Position numbers and translations under genes: made by a program. Below the pieces are notes generated by a model. The model was not told the DNA's origin, ran no database searches, and saw nothing but the letters and a program-made list of their open reading frames with translations. Positions 36,099-49,134 of a stretch of 64,000 bases of DNA are shown here, in pieces. Source of the stretch: Callaeas wilsoni (lineage: Eukaryota; Chordata; Aves; Passeriformes; Callaeidae); NCBI GenBank assembly GCA_013398955.1, contig VWPU01017834.1, positions 124,001 to 188,000 on the forward strand, given 5' to 3'. The first letter of the stretch is position 1. Every line of letters starts with the position of its first letter.

Positions 36099-39000
36099 AC
36101 CAATCCTTTGGCTACTGCATGCAGGAACTCCTTCAAATCCCCCAAGAAATTTCCTGAGTATCCCTGCCTACTGTTGTCTCTCAAAAAAAGGTAAAAGAGT
36201 GAGGGGGAAGATTCATTCTCACAAGAATGACAGGATAATATGATTTTCTGAAGGAGGTCAAAAGGTTCATTCAAGCATGGTACAGCTTTACTGTGAATGC
36301 TCCTTTTCATGAAATATGCTGTTCCTTAAGTCTGCTTCACTCGTGCTCCAAATGGTGTTAATGTCAACACACCCTTCTGTGACACACAAAATAAACCAGT
36401 AGGAATTCCTTTGTGAGACTTCTCCTGGGTTTCCTTCCACAGCTCAGTCTGGCCTTCAAGATAGCTCTGATAAATTATTAAATAAAATGGAGAAATCATA
36501 GAATTTATTGGAGTTTTTTTAAATGGACACAGAAAGCCAGACAAAATAAATTCAGAGTAAAGTAGGCAGAGAAAACTCCTTTGCCATTTGATTTCTTCTG
36601 AGTGCTCTTATTTTTCTTGACAAAAAGGAGAATGTAATATAAGAGTTACTATTCTCATAGAAACTGTTATATTTTGCATTAGCAGTACATTTCTTTGAAA
36701 CATCCATTCTGTTTCCAACAGATATCTTTTGTTTGGAGCTATTGGCTCAGGGACCAAAATGCAGAAAGCGAAGCCACCAGCCTTCTTGCCTAGCTCCATT
36801 GTCCAGCACAAGGGTGTCTCCAGGCTGCGAAACAAAATCCTGAGTTTCTCCAGCTTCTGAGGGTCATATGTGATGTTTACAATCCCTGGACATGATGATA
36901 ATCCTGTTATCCAACCCAACCCAGTGAAATCCAATCCAAAGCATGTTCCTGAAAGAGTGTGAACATTCAGGATAACCTTCATGGTAACAAGTTCCAGGCT
37001 TTTATGTGGAAGGGTTTCCCCCATGAATTAGATTCATAGATTACTATGCTTATGACTCCATAAATATTTATACCCTTGAGCAAACTGAATAGTATAGCAG
37101 CTTCACAAAATAACAGCTCTTCATGTGTTTGCATGGAGCTCAGTGAAGATTTTTCCCTTTTTGAAAATTTTTGCCTTTCTTAAGGGGCTATTAAAAACTC
37201 CTAAATATTCAGGTCATTCCCAGAAACTGTTGAGCTGCTAAAAGATATGTTGACTTTTTAAAAGCTGTCAATTATCCCTGGCACTTGATCCATTTTAGCT
37301 GTTTTATTGCACTTGTAGCATTGTTCTCCCTGGATTGAGATTCTGAGGGAGACTACGATTCAAAGCATTTAACAGAAGTTGAATGGAATCATTCACATGA
37401 CCAAAGTGACTCATCTGCATATGTTTTTGCTAGCTTAATCCTCAAAACCAGATGCTAATAGTTTACCAGTTATACACAATAGTTAACTAGCTCCTAGCAG
37501 AATGTAAAATAATGCTAGGAAAGGATCTATTATGTTTTTATTAACAGGCAAACAATAGTAAACAAACTCTTAAAAGATTTAAAGAAAGGAAAAAAACAAC
37601 AACAGTATGTTATCCTTTAAATATTCTGGTATCTAAAAGGTTGCTTACTAGACCAAAGCCAATGAAATTAACTAGGTAGATTAGCTCAGTTCATTGTTTT
37701 TAATTAAATACAACCTGAGCTATGCTCTCAATGAATTAGCAAGAACGTTTGCAGCTTCTCATTTACCCACTTGCTAAAGTAGCAATTGAAGCAACTGTAT
37801 TCTGACTAAATGCTGAGGGGAGAATGGTACATAAGGAGGCAGGTGTAGGTTTTCCAAACCAATAGAATTAATCCCAAGGGACAGGGAGAGATGATCCAGG
37901 TGTATCTTAACTTGGAAGTACCATATTTCAAAAGCATGTAATCCACAGTGTAATCCTGAATCCTTCTTAAGGGAAGGCTTTGCTGCAAAAATATTATCCT
38001 GACCTTTCTCTTACTGTTGCTATGGAAAGACATGTTTTCTGGCTTCTGGCAAAGGACCAGTAATTGTATTTAAATGGGGTGTTGAACAACCATTGTGCAT
38101 TCAGTGTTCTATTATTTCTTTGTGGGAGGTTTATTATAGGCTTCTGGTATATAATCTAAATTAGATGTCTGAGGAAAAATAATGCTTTTAAGTTTGGAAA
38201 TTGTATTCTGTCTTTTAAATTCTCTGATTTCTCTGATAGTCTTTTGAAGTTCTTCTGAAGCTGTAAATGTTATCTGTATTCCTTAATCAAACCATCCTTT
38301 CAACCAGCTGCAGCAGAATATCTCTCTTTTATGTTTATGGGAACTTGGATGCAATTATTTTACAGAGATGAAGTTGCTATAAACAACCCTATCATTTCTA
38401 GACTTTCAAATTTCATTATCTTAAGCACAAATCAACATTGATGCTGTTCTAGTCTGGCTCTGATATGCTGTTTAACATTAACATGGGTGGGTGATCTTTT
38501 ATTCAATTTCATTATATTAGTGACTAAATTTAGCGAAGTAAGTTAGTCCAGGTTGGGAAGTCAAATTTTTCAAGCTGTTCACGGTACATAAATCTTAACA
38601 GATTGGTTGACACAGAAAAAGGGAAACAATCATATTACCCTTGTCTGCAACAAGTGACTGGAAATGAATAAATTTTAGACTTAAGTGCTGATAACCGGGT
38701 GATTATTAGTATCTTGTATGTTATCTTTCCTGTGTGTTTTATAAGAATTAATATTACATATTTAGCCTTTTATTCCGCTCTTTTTTAAAGAAAAAAAAAA
38801 TTGTTCATGTAAGTACATAATTATTCGAGGGGTTAAACAAGGTGTACTTAAAAGCCGGTTGGGCAAACATAAATGGTTCTAGCATAGGCTTCTCACCGAA
38901 ATCAGATGATCTTGATTTTGGTTTGAGAAGATGTGGGATAGCTCCAGATAGTGCTGTTTCTCTAGAATGTCCTACAGTCTGCTCACAAAGATACACTCAT

Positions 39001-39580
39001 GTATCGTGAAATGAGTGATTCATGTTTGTGAAATGCCTTAGAAAAACAATTTAACTTTTTATGAAGTTGCATATGATCTGAACTTGTCACGTCTTGTTCC
39101 TCTCTCTGTGCCTTTTCACTCACAGCGACTTTTCAGCAAAGGTTATCTTTCTTGACTTTCTCTTAAGAAACACTTTCCTGCTGTTTCCATCCTCAGTGCC
39201 TCTGAAAGAGCCACTTCTGCTACAGTCTGCTGTGAATCAGCTGCGTGATTAAGTTCGGGAAAAAGATGATGTATACACCTGCTATTTTCCATTTTCCCTA
39301 ACTGAGTTGACTCAGTGATGCTTAACCAGCCTCCCCTGCAGGCCTACTAAGAAGTGTTTATCTTTGGTGTGAACTGGGGCTGCTTAACACAGATCTAACT
39401 TGAATTGTAACTTTACTGATCCTCATAATCAGGAAACAAAAAATTTGGACACTTCTGCTCGGCTTCTGAAAGAGGTCTTTTTGGCCCTAGTTACAGACAG
39501 GATGAATACAATAGGCCTACAGTCTAACATATGCCTAATTTAATGTCATGACAGCCTCTGTCTGTTCAATGACTTGTGAG

Positions 39581-39601
39581 TGCATTGTGCATCACAATGC
39601 A
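39581..39601. repeat. 9-bp perfect inverted repeat with 3-nt loop
   Basis: The arm TGCATTGTG (39581-39589) is followed by CAT and then the exact reverse complement. It is compact and would form a stable hairpin, but one or two such structures are expected by chance in a window this size. Confidence 0.85.
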
Positions 39602-42600
39602 GTGTGGTGGTCTGCAAGCAAGCACAAAACTGTTCTGCTGAGTATGATCAGAACTTCATCTAGCTCAGGATCTATCCCATTACAGTTACCAGTTACAGGT
39701 ACTCTGGACAAGATATAAGAACCTGCAAACAGGCCGTGATACACTTCCCAGGAGTGCTGAATTCTTGCAGCTTCAGGTCTTAACAATTACTGGTTTACCC
39801 CTTCTTTTTCTTTTTAATACTAAACTGCAAACTTCCCAGAAACGTGGGATTTTTTATCAGCCTCTTTGGTCTGGAAAAGCAGATTATTTTTAAAATTTGA
39901 TACTTTGCAGTAGCTTCATTCAAAGACCTCTATTGCTTGTCTAGGTGGAGAAATAAAAATAATAGCTTATTAATATTCTTCATACTTGTAATTCTGAAGA
40001 TCTTCAGCAATTTATCCATCATCTCTTTTCCATTATAAAGCATACTGCTCTACTGAAATGCTCCATACGTTTAACCACACTCAGCATTCTCTTAGTGCTG
40101 CCTTCTAGTTACTCACACTGCATTGCCTGACCATTACTATGATGAGGGTTATGCAAATTTAGAGAAAGTAAAAAAAAAGGCAATAAAGGAATCTTATAAA
40201 TGTAGAAATTATGGGGAATACACTCTTCTTCTAATGCCAATTACTGGCTAACCAATTTAAAAGTCAATATCAACCTAATTTATCACTACTGAATAAACTT
40301 CACCCATATTAATAACAAACAAGGATTGCTGCTTAGTGTATTTCTTTTGATCAGATAGCCTGTTCATGTCCTGCCCAATCATTTTAATGATTGCTTAAGC
40401 TAAAGGATATTATTTTGTAATTGATCTAGGCTGACACAGAATAAAGGGTCACTTTCCAAAGGTATTTGTCTACCAGTAATATTTGTATTGTACACTAATT
40501 TGATGACTCATGATTGCCTGACACATAGTTTTTAGTGTTTTGTTACTTCTTGTACCATGGGAATTAATTTGCTGAATTAGAAGGTTCAATTCTACAAATT
40601 CCTTTTAACAGTATTCTTCATAAGGGATTTAAACTATTCCAAAGGTTCACAGAGCTTTTTAAGTCTTCAGAAAGACATGCATTTTACTGCTGGCGTTTCC
40701 AGCCTCAAGGTGTGGCTAATATAACTATTTTGTCTTTCACCAGATAGGGTGTAGAGAAAAACCTGAGGAATGTTGTCAAGTTGTGTTTCACTGGCTGCTT
40801 CAAGGTTTCTGTGCATGAGGCATGCCACTGACATCACGCACGCACAATGTATGGTCTGAAGCAATCAGACTAAGAAAATCTGGAGATAAAAGCAGGAAAG
40901 CAGCAGGGGGACGAGAGTGAGTGAAGCAAAACATATCAATCTGTGGAAGAAGCCTGACTGCTTCCAATTGTACTGTCATGATCTTCTGATTTATCCTCCA
41001 GGGTGGAAGGATTGCAATTATACTGTACCAACAGGTACAGAAATGGAAGGAAAAATACATCTCGAGCATAGTTAAAGATTTGTCAGTTTTATACAAAATC
41101 TCCTCTGGGGCCTTCTTATACCTGTGTTGAACTCAAACCAAAATTCAATCAAGATTGTTTTATATGGTTCACAAACATTAAAAACCACCAAGTTTGTATA
41201 GACTTCAAAGCCTAAATAAATTTGGATGAACATGCACTGCTCTGGACTCAAAGATTGGGAACACAACCACTAGCTGTAACTCAAACGTTTGGTAGTGAAT
41301 CCAATAATAAATACTGTCATGTTTAACATCTTAAATGTCTGATTCTCACATATGTTAATAAGTTGTGCATCAAGAATAATTCCAAGAAACAAATATAATT
41401 GCATAAATTTTGTGCCACTGTCAGAGAAGCCATGCTCTCTGTATTCTGAGTATCTAATAAATATTCTTCGGAAACCTTCTCTGACCTAGGAAATTATTGC
41501 TATTTTACTAAGAAGATATCAAAGTAGAAGCAAGCTAAGTGATTTACATAAGTAATAATAGCATGTCAGTGGTGAGGGTTAGTAAAAAGGCACAAGGAAT
41601 TCCAGTGCTGTAAGCAGCAGTCAGAATCTTTTTCCAGGAAAATTGAAAAGAAAAAAATCCTGCCAAAATTAGTCTGTGATAATTTCAAGAGAGTACTGTA
41701 ATTTCAGTCAAACCTATCAGTCTCTAGTCAAAACATGGAAAAGCAATTTGAATGGACTTTTAGAAGAAATGAAAATTTATATTTTGCTTAATCTTAAAAA
41801 TTCATTCCATTCTTTGATTGAACAAGAAAACACAGGAAGATTATCCATTCAAAACTAGAGTGAAGGAAAACTCTTGGTTTAAAACACCAACTGCAAACAT
41901 TTTTAAATTTGAAATGATTGAAACTTCTAGCCAAAAGAATTATTTGGTTTTAATCCAGAATTTCTGAATACATCTATTTGTTCAAAAAATTGTGGGGGAT
42001 TCCCATGGCAATTTTCTGAGCATTTCTACCTTTGAACAATTCACTACTTCAATTCAGTGCTTTTCCCATACAATTATCCAAGTGATGTCTCTGTGCCTTC
42101 CAATGAGGATATTTGAATTACACCATTTTCAGCTTTTTTATGTGCCTGCTTCTGTTCATGTTTTGAGCCAAGCCTCCATCAGCCTCCTCGGATCTTTGAT
42201 CTCTTCTGAAACAAAGACATCCTGCAAGACTGGATGTCCCTTGCAAAATCCCTCTGCATATCTTTTCCAATCATATGCTAAACACCCAGGCTGGTGAGTC
42301 TGACCTTAAGACTACCCCACCATGCCACGGAGGGGTTGCAGTCATGATTTCTACTGCTCCTTTTCAACTGCACCTTGCTTGTCTTCATCTGCAGCTTGAT
42401 TTTCAGGACCACAACAATAAGGACACGGTGCTGTGATTACTCCTCAGTTATGTGCAGCCTCTCCAGCTCAGGACATCAGTCCTCAGGCTGTGCAGATGGA
42501 TCCAGGTTTTCCAGTGAACCAGGCAGTGGTGGTCAGCTTGAACCCACAGACTTATCTAATTTATCTCTGGTGTCACCCTGTCAAAATGAGTCACAGAGCT

Positions 42601-44245
42601 GGATGGTTTCTGGATTTTAAAGACAAAACCACTTTGGTTTTCCTAAGACATTTTGCTTATTTTGATCATGTGAGTAGAAGCAGGTATGAAATACAGCTGG
42701 GGGTGAAGATTTAAAGGGGGAAAGATGTGTCAGATTCTGATGCTTTTAAAAGGAGTGCCATTGGATCTGAAACTGCTTCAAATAATAACCAGAATAATGG
42801 ATGCAGAAATAAACTATGGTCCTTTTGAAAAAGAGGATCCATAAGAAACTGGTTGTGCAAAGAATGCACCTGAGAAGAAAATCTTGCTGAAGATAGCTCT
42901 TATTGCATCTACTAGGAATCCGTCATATTTTCTTTGGAACCTTGTGCTGCCATGAGTTGGACACACCGAGACATTTCTCAGAATGAGTTGTTTATAGAAC
43001 AACTCCTATCTCTCAGTGTAGTGTAGTCAAAATAACCAAAATAACCCTTTCAACTTCCACTGTCATCATCTGACAACATGACTTTTTGAAAGGGTTTTGG
43101 TTTTAGTACTGCTTGAGATGAAAGAAGCTTAGTAATATTCACAGATAAAACTCCTGTGATGAATCTCTCTTGCCATTTGGGCAAGAAGGAGTGCTTTTAT
43201 ACCCAAGATTTTATTGATTGTTTGTGAACTCATTGATAAAACAGGCTGTGTGCCTTGCTGCAAAATGCTGCCAGCTCTACATGCCGTCTGGTTTAACAAT
43301 GAATCCAATATTAAATGTCCTGTTTATGACAGGAGCCTTATGAAAAGCCATACTTTTAAAATAACAAATGGTACTTTGTACGTCATTTTAGTGTGGAGAT
43401 GTTGTTCATAGGAAACAAGAATTAGAGTTGCAATGCTGTTTATTTTTTAAATCTAGCAAGCATATTTTGTAAATTCATTAGTGGGAAGTCAGAAAATTAC
43501 GTTACGCTTAAAATCATGGTGAAAAGGCAATCCAGGTTACACAGTCATGCCTGGAAAGAGAGTTATTTATTCTTTTATCTGATAACAAAGATAGAGAAAC
43601 TAAAAATCTGAAATGTCGTTGAGATTCTAGCTGGAATTAATTAGTAGGATTCCAAACATTCCAAGTATCACCTCGTACTAGCGAGGCTTAGCTATGTGCA
43701 TTGGAGTACAGCTAATCTGGAAATATCAGCTAAATTCAGAGTTCCCCACAGTTGGGAGCAGGAAAGCGCAGCGAATTGTGATCAGCATTTGTCCTCATGT
43801 TTGCTGTGAGTGATGGAGGCAAGTCAGCGTAAGCGCACACTCGCAGATAATCACTTACCTGACAGGGCTTTGGATGATGAAAAGTCTTTCCTCTGTCTCC
43901 AGAGAGCACGATGCTTATTTCAGACGTTTCCTGGAAGACAAAGGGATAGAATAAGAGCCTCTAGATTACACTGGGATGACAGAGATCTGCTAATAAAAAT
44001 GTAAAGGTCAAAAGGCTCCATCCTCCTCTGGTGTAAAACAGCAAAACTTCAGCTCTGACATCCACTTACACCTGCTGAGGATCTTGATTATCAAGGTAGC
44101 GTCTGTGTCTTTTTTGCTTTGTTTGTCACACAGCACAAAAGCCATGCAGAAGCACGGTTAGGTTCCAGATAAAAGTGTTTGCTGTTAACAAACCAAGTAT
44201 AGTACTCAAGGTATAATTAGTAGGCTGTTTTCTAGCAGTTTACAG

Positions 44246-44286
44246 AAAAAAAAAACAAAACAACAAAAAACAAACACCAACAACCT
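44246..44286. repeat. A-rich (CAAAA)-type low-complexity tract
   Basis: An A10 run is followed by CAAAA, CAA and CAAACA words. There is no attached repeat body. Confidence 0.8.
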
Positions 44287-44611
44287 TCAAGCTCAACAGC
44301 AGCAGCAAGGACCCTTGCTTGGTTTACAGAACATTTGAAGGGCACTAATAGATAAATCATAGCTCACATATTTGTCTTTTAGTAGTTTAGATCATCACCA
44401 ATCTAAGGACGGGTGCAGGGGGTACCTGAAGGTGGAGCTGACGTATAAATGACATATCTAGAAGAAATAAGATATCATTCTTGTTGCTATCTTATTTGAT
44501 AGTCTTTGATAATTCATCACATGTATATTCAAGTGAATCATACTTCTATCATTATGTACTTTCATAATTTAAGTGGATACAAAGCCTCCGGGAAGCCGTC
44601 TCACATTTGTG

Positions 44612-44639
44612 CTTTATTTATTTATTTATATATTTATCA
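44612..44639. repeat. (TTTA)n microsatellite
   Basis: Three to four TTTA units are followed by TATATTTA. Confidence 0.85.
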
Positions 44640-45059
44640 AATAGTTGATTAAAAAAAGAAAAAAGTAAAAAACCCAACAAACCATCACCAAAGCTATGGA
44701 CTTTCAATATTTTTATGTGACATTTAAATGTATTTTATTAAATCCCAGCATGATCTTTTCTTGCTAAATGATCAGAATTCATTCTGGAATGGACAGAAAG
44801 TCAATTGTTTTTGTTTAAACCTATCTCCAGCTGAATTTATGTTGATTGGTACACGACACAAGGACAAAAGGGTGATTTCCCCTACGTTTGCATTTTGATG
44901 GGCTGGAACCCAAACCTTGCCTTATTATGGTTTGCTACTGTTGCTTCAAAGTGGGGTTTCTTTTAATGTATTATTACTTGAAGGATGTAACAAATTAAGT
45001 GTTCATTAACTGCAGATGATTGAAGAACATTATTCCTACTTTCATTACAAACATGTCCA

Positions 45060-45290
45060 ATTAGTGCAGGGCTTTTTGTGTTGGCCTTTCTGCCACCATG
45101 TGCCCTCTCCAGCAGCTTGGAATTCACTGGACAGACTAAAATTGCTGATCATATCAGTCCTGTGCTGCCATCCTCCCAGTGCCTCTGTTTGACAGTAGCC
45201 AGTTGCCATGGAAATAATTGTGGTGCCACAAATTCAGTGTTATAATTTCAATAGACGATCATGTAAAGTGGAAGAAAAGGTTTGCAAGTG
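45060..45290. promoter_or_regulatory. Candidate cis-regulatory element with an RFX X-box-like site
   Basis: At 45202-45215 the plus strand reads GTTGCCATGGAAAT. The first ten bases match the palindromic RFX X-box (GTTRCCATGGYAAC) exactly, and 12 of 14 positions agree overall. Flanking sequence is moderately GC-balanced, repeat-free and poor in CpG, with a GATCATATC stretch at 45148-45156 and homeodomain-type ATAATT words. RFX factors bind such sites in enhancers and ciliary-gene promoters. No promoter or exon is adjacent, so a distal element is the only plausible reading. Conservation is inferred, not measured. Confidence 0.3.
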
Positions 45291-46451
45291 TAGCTAACAC
45301 AAACAGCAATGGAAACAATAAAAACATATCCAAGAGGACAACACCATCTGCTAACTGTCTGTAAGGTTTTTCTGAGCAGTCCTTCAGGTAGATTTTTCAG
45401 GTCAGATCCCTTTTCTTCAATATTTCTGTTGATGGGAACTCCTTGCTCTCTGCCACATTTTCTATTAATCTGTGGGCAGTCAGATATTCAGTGAAGTGAC
45501 AGCAGCATTCCACAACAGCAGGTATCTAGGGCTAGACAAAGTGCACCAGACAGCACCTCATTTGTATTCTGCCCCACTTATGGCTGAGACTCTGCCTTCA
45601 TGAGGCACTGGTACACAGCCATGGCCCTTCTGCCAATCAACACACGCTAAAAAGTCATGTGCATCAGACACAGAGGAAGGTGACAAGGTGTTTTTCTGCC
45701 AGTCTCTGCACCTGGCGCTACTTGTTGGACCAGAGACATCTCATCTCTTTGTCTCTTTGTCCTTTTTTTGTTAGATTTATTGGAAAATTTTTCATTTGAG
45801 CTGTATTCATGGATAAGCTCTGCATGGACGTTGGTTGTTGTGTATTAAAAAGCACCTCTTCCACAAAGAGACATGAAACACCTGTTAATGCTCTCATATC
45901 TGTTCATGAAAATCTCCACGTTCTGCATTTAGACTTTATCCATATTTAAGGTTTCTTACCCAGCTTGTACATATTAAGTTTCTGGGGGCATTTTCTGAGG
46001 TTTAGCTCTTTAACTGTGGTAGGGTAACCAGAAGTCTCAGTTTAGCTGGGGGAGATGGAGAATACTAGAATTTATGAATCTGTTTCAAAAACGGAAAATT
46101 TAGGTTTTGGCCCAGATTTTTGTTTGGAGAAACACGACTTCCCTTTTTTTTATCCTTTGAGATGGCGGATAAATAATTCCTGGAAAGTTTCAATATACAG
46201 AAACTCTGACTCTCCTCTGGGCTCTAATATAGCTCAACATATTGCTGTTGCACTTGCCTGGTTGCAGTTGGGAGTATCACAGTTTCCTGATGATGAATAT
46301 TTCCTTCCTGAGCCTGTCCTGATAGAATATTTGGAGTTGAGTAAGAGCCATAAACTTGTATGAAGGCATAAAGGCATAAAATATATAGTATTTACAGTAG
46401 ACATAATATAGATTACTACTCAGGAAGTCTGTTAAGGGATATGAAATAGGT
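45291..46451. other. Gene-free unique sequence
   Basis: No gene is recognised. The 102-codon plus frame at 46055-46363 has no known motif. The 7-mer AGGCATA occurs twice in tandem-like arrangement (with one spacer unit) near 46363-46378. Confidence 0.5.
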
Positions 46452-46565
46452 CTCCCCACTCTTTATTTAATCATCTGTAGAATGAGCCTATTGATGTATC
46501 CCTACCTCACAGGAATATTGTGAGGGTAAATACATTCATGGCTACAAGATGCTCATGCTGGTGTC
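46452..46565 (+). mobile_element. MIR-like ancient amniote SINE, 3' half
   Basis: The plus strand carries the ordered words of the MIR family core and right arm. TCATCTGTAGAATGAG (46471-46486) corresponds to 'tcatctgtaaaatgggg', CCTACCTCACAGG (46501-46513) to 'cctacctcatagg', and ATTGTGAGGGTAAATAC (46516-46532) to 'gttgtgaggattaaat'. GATGCTCATGCTGGTG then resembles the amniote variant tail. The tRNA-derived head with its A and B boxes is absent or too decayed to see. Such SINEs are old in amniotes, consistent with the heavy divergence. Confidence 0.65.
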
Positions 46566-47459
46566 CTGGGACAGCACAGTAACCAGATAGTATTCAGAGG
46601 GTGTGGGATTTCTTTCAGTTTTACTAAACTAATTAATTCCTGGTGTAGTGCCATTGACTCTAAAGCAGCAAATGTTGTCATTGAATTTTAACAGTATCAA
46701 AACAAGGCTTTGAAGGTTTCTCTTGTGCTGCCCATAATATCTCAAACCTATGGGTTAAATTGCATTTGAAATGTGTCCAGAGTGTCCCCAGCACATAGCA
46801 GCACACTCTGTTTTCTGCACGTTTGGGCCAGAGCCATCCCTCCCGCTTTGTGGATCTGTTTGAAATAATCAACTTTCTCCTTGGGAGCATTTGCATGCAA
46901 GAATTAGTTTTCTCATGCATGGAGAGTGTTTTTCATTTCTGAGGGAAATTCAAGGAAAGAATGAGAAATGTTTTGATTTATGCAAAGCTGCAAATGTTTT
47001 TGGAATTAATTTTTAAATCTAGCTACAACCAGCTTACACTGATATAATTTGTTCTAGACCTTGTCTACACAGAAGTGTTAAATTAGTTTTAAAAAAGGTG
47101 TTACTTAGTTAACATTAGGATTCTAATCCCAGAAATAATCTTGGGCATAATCACAAGAAAATTGGTAAGGGATGCATAAAGATTTACAGAGCAGTAGCAC
47201 AAGCAGTGTAAATAAAACTGGGGCAAGGATGTATGGAGAAAATTGTCCTTCTCACACAAACTATATATTGGGGGGGTTTTATGGCACTGAAAGTATGGTT
47301 GTCAAAGGTTCGTGTTGGTACAATAGCTGGGCTGTAATTCAAAACAAGATTTAGGAGTGTTGTTTAGGACAGAAATACCTGAAAATTAGGGCCCTAGCTC
47401 TGTAAATCACATTTTCAAGGCACAGATAAGTCTCTACCTTGTATGGGAAAGAGCTAAAT
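46566..47459. other. Gene-free unique sequence
   Basis: No gene or repeat is recognised. The right end may include more upstream LINE sequence than I can align. Confidence 0.45.
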
Positions 47460-48990
47460 TCTTACCAGCAGGAATCCCAAACACCCCACACTGTTTCAGG
47501 AAATGATAAATAAAATTCTGTTGAAAAGTAAACAGCTGAAACTCAAAGAAAGATATTGAAAAAGAGTGATTTTCTGATTGGCACTAATTGGGCAAGGGAA
47601 ATATTTCAGGGCATCTTGTAGGATTTGGAAAAATAGTCTGAATTCTGGTGAATCACTGTCCTGAACTTCAGGTTATAAATGACACATTAGGTATCTGATC
47701 AGTTCAATGAGCATCTATTTCCCTGATGCTCCTCAGGCATTTGATGTACTACTGCATGATATTCTGAAAATAAAATTATCATTATACAAAAATCAGTGAA
47801 GTACTGTTAAACGGATTCAAACTTTCTCCATTAGGCAAGTGACAGTTTGCTAGAACTACAGCCTTTGTAAGGAGGAGAGAAGCTTTTGAGTAGCTATTTT
47901 TAAATTTTGATGTTCTCTCTGCTTCTTCATTTATCTCACCATTTTTTCAGTGGAAGACTTTTTTTTGGCAGGAATTTTGATTGCCGTTGTTCAGAAAAGT
48001 AGGGGAAATATTTTTACGATAAAAATCCATGTAAGTATAAAAATTATCCAAGCTTTGAAACTAAAAGTCTTTTATCCATATAGTTTTCTCTTTCCTTCTT
48101 TCTTTCTTTTTTTTTTTCTTTTTCTTCACCCTCATGAATGTGAAATTTCAGGCTCTTGGTCTATTTCAGGAAAGGAATGAAAAACATTAAATCATGAAGA
48201 TTTTGCAATATGGAAAAGTCATTTGCCATCGAGCTCTAATTAAAAACTTTCTCTAATTAAATCTTACTTAATTGACAGATCTCAAAAGAAAATAATAATG
48301 AATCATGATACTATGGAGCTAGTCCCAATGCAATCTGTTCCTGACCAAATGCTATACAACATCCTTATCTGTAGTGTTGAGAACAGTCACTGCTAGTAAA
48401 GTTTGCAGATGACATGTATGGGTGGTATAGTAAATAGTGAGGATGATTAATTTCTGTGACCTAATTTGGCAATTCCTTGAGCAGTTGTTTTCATTCGAAA
48501 CACGTGAAGACACACACCTTTAAGAAAGAAGTGGGTAGGCCATGAATGCAAACTGGGAGGCAGGACTTGAAATGCTGAAATACTCAAAGCAGATGTGGTA
48601 GCAAAGCAGCTTAACACGAGCTCGCCGTGTGATGCTGCAGCCAACAGGGCGAAACAGCTTTGGTGTGTGCATAAAAACAGAATATCAAACAGGCATGTGA
48701 TGTTCGTGTTCCCCTGCAGACACATTGCAAGGCAGTGGATGGGCCTTGTGTCCACACTGCAAGGAAAAGTTATGCCAAACTATGTGATTGAGAGAAGAGC
48801 CACGAAGATGCCACTGGTTCCGAAAAGCTTATTGTATAATGAAAGACTGAGGTGTTTGAGGAGTTTCCTAATCTTCCGTCCAAGAGCTGCCAAGCTGATT
48901 ATTGATATCACTACAAATTAAAGGATACCAGGTTGTAGCTGGTTCTTAGTCCAGAAGAAATAGGTGTGATCAGATTTCACCTTTGGAAGC
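47460..48990 (+). mobile_element. Ancient CR1/L2-like LINE spanning the RT core and 3' region, interrupted
   Basis: A long, decayed plus-strand LINE. About 47500-47650 aligns with the segment between FKKG and the palm ('aaattctgttgaaaagtaaa'; 'aggatttggaaaaatagtct'). At 47734-47766 QAFDVLLHDIL matches KAFDTV(S/P)HDILL. At about 48315-48372 the DNA follows the VPQGS...LGPMLFNIFI block, but with stops. At 48402-48413 the catalytic box FADD is intact within KFADD. About 48600-48720 and 48795-48860 follow the downstream ORF2 blocks; the second ends in 'aatgaaagactgagg'. Between AFD and the VPQGS-like block lie about 580 bp instead of about 200, so some 300-400 bp (roughly 47880-48290) is probably a later insertion. 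The 108-codon frame 48595-48921 is part of this relic. The 3' boundary is uncertain. Confidence 0.72.
48084..48127. repeat. Pyrimidine-rich tract inside the LINE interruption
   Basis: Forty-four nucleotides are solely C and T, with CTTT/CTTTC words. It lies in the extra sequence that splits the LINE RT, so it may belong to the inserted DNA. Confidence 0.85.
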
Positions 48991-49134
48991 TGAAGTCAAA
49001 ACATCTGGGTTAGGGAAAAGAAAATTAACAGTGAGAGCAAATAAGAACTGCACAGCTATTTCTTGGAGCGTAGGGTCTTATCTAGCTTTTAAAGTCTTTT
49101 ACCAAGTCCACGTTTGCTAAAATGCATGCCTAGC

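Larger units (their letters stand above)
36099..45059. other. Gene-free AT-rich unique sequence
   Basis: About 9 kb without a recognised gene or dispersed repeat. The minus-strand frame 37024-36608 (138 codons) is among the longest in the window. It starts MGETLPHKSLELVTMKVILN and shows no RT, protease, zinc-finger or other motif I recognise, nor splice-site logic. Low-complexity items are an A-rich tract at 44246-44286 and (TTTA)n at 44612-44639. Inverted repeats of 7-9 bp (39301-39316, 39581-39601, 40376-40393, 43168-43186) are near chance. About 37640-37800 and 43740-44000 look enhancer-like, but only by texture. Confidence 0.5.

Noticed and set aside
35508..36194. Open frames of 100-112 codons on both strands
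   Set aside because: They fall inside the CR1 3' end; the repeated peptide on the minus strand is only the 93-bp duplication read backwards.
36608..37024. 138-codon minus-strand open frame
   Set aside because: No LINE, retroviral or cellular motif could be recognised and no splice or promoter context is visible. The length is within chance for 64 kb of this composition.
48595..48921. 108-codon plus-strand frame
   Set aside because: It is part of the decayed LINE ORF2, not an independent gene.
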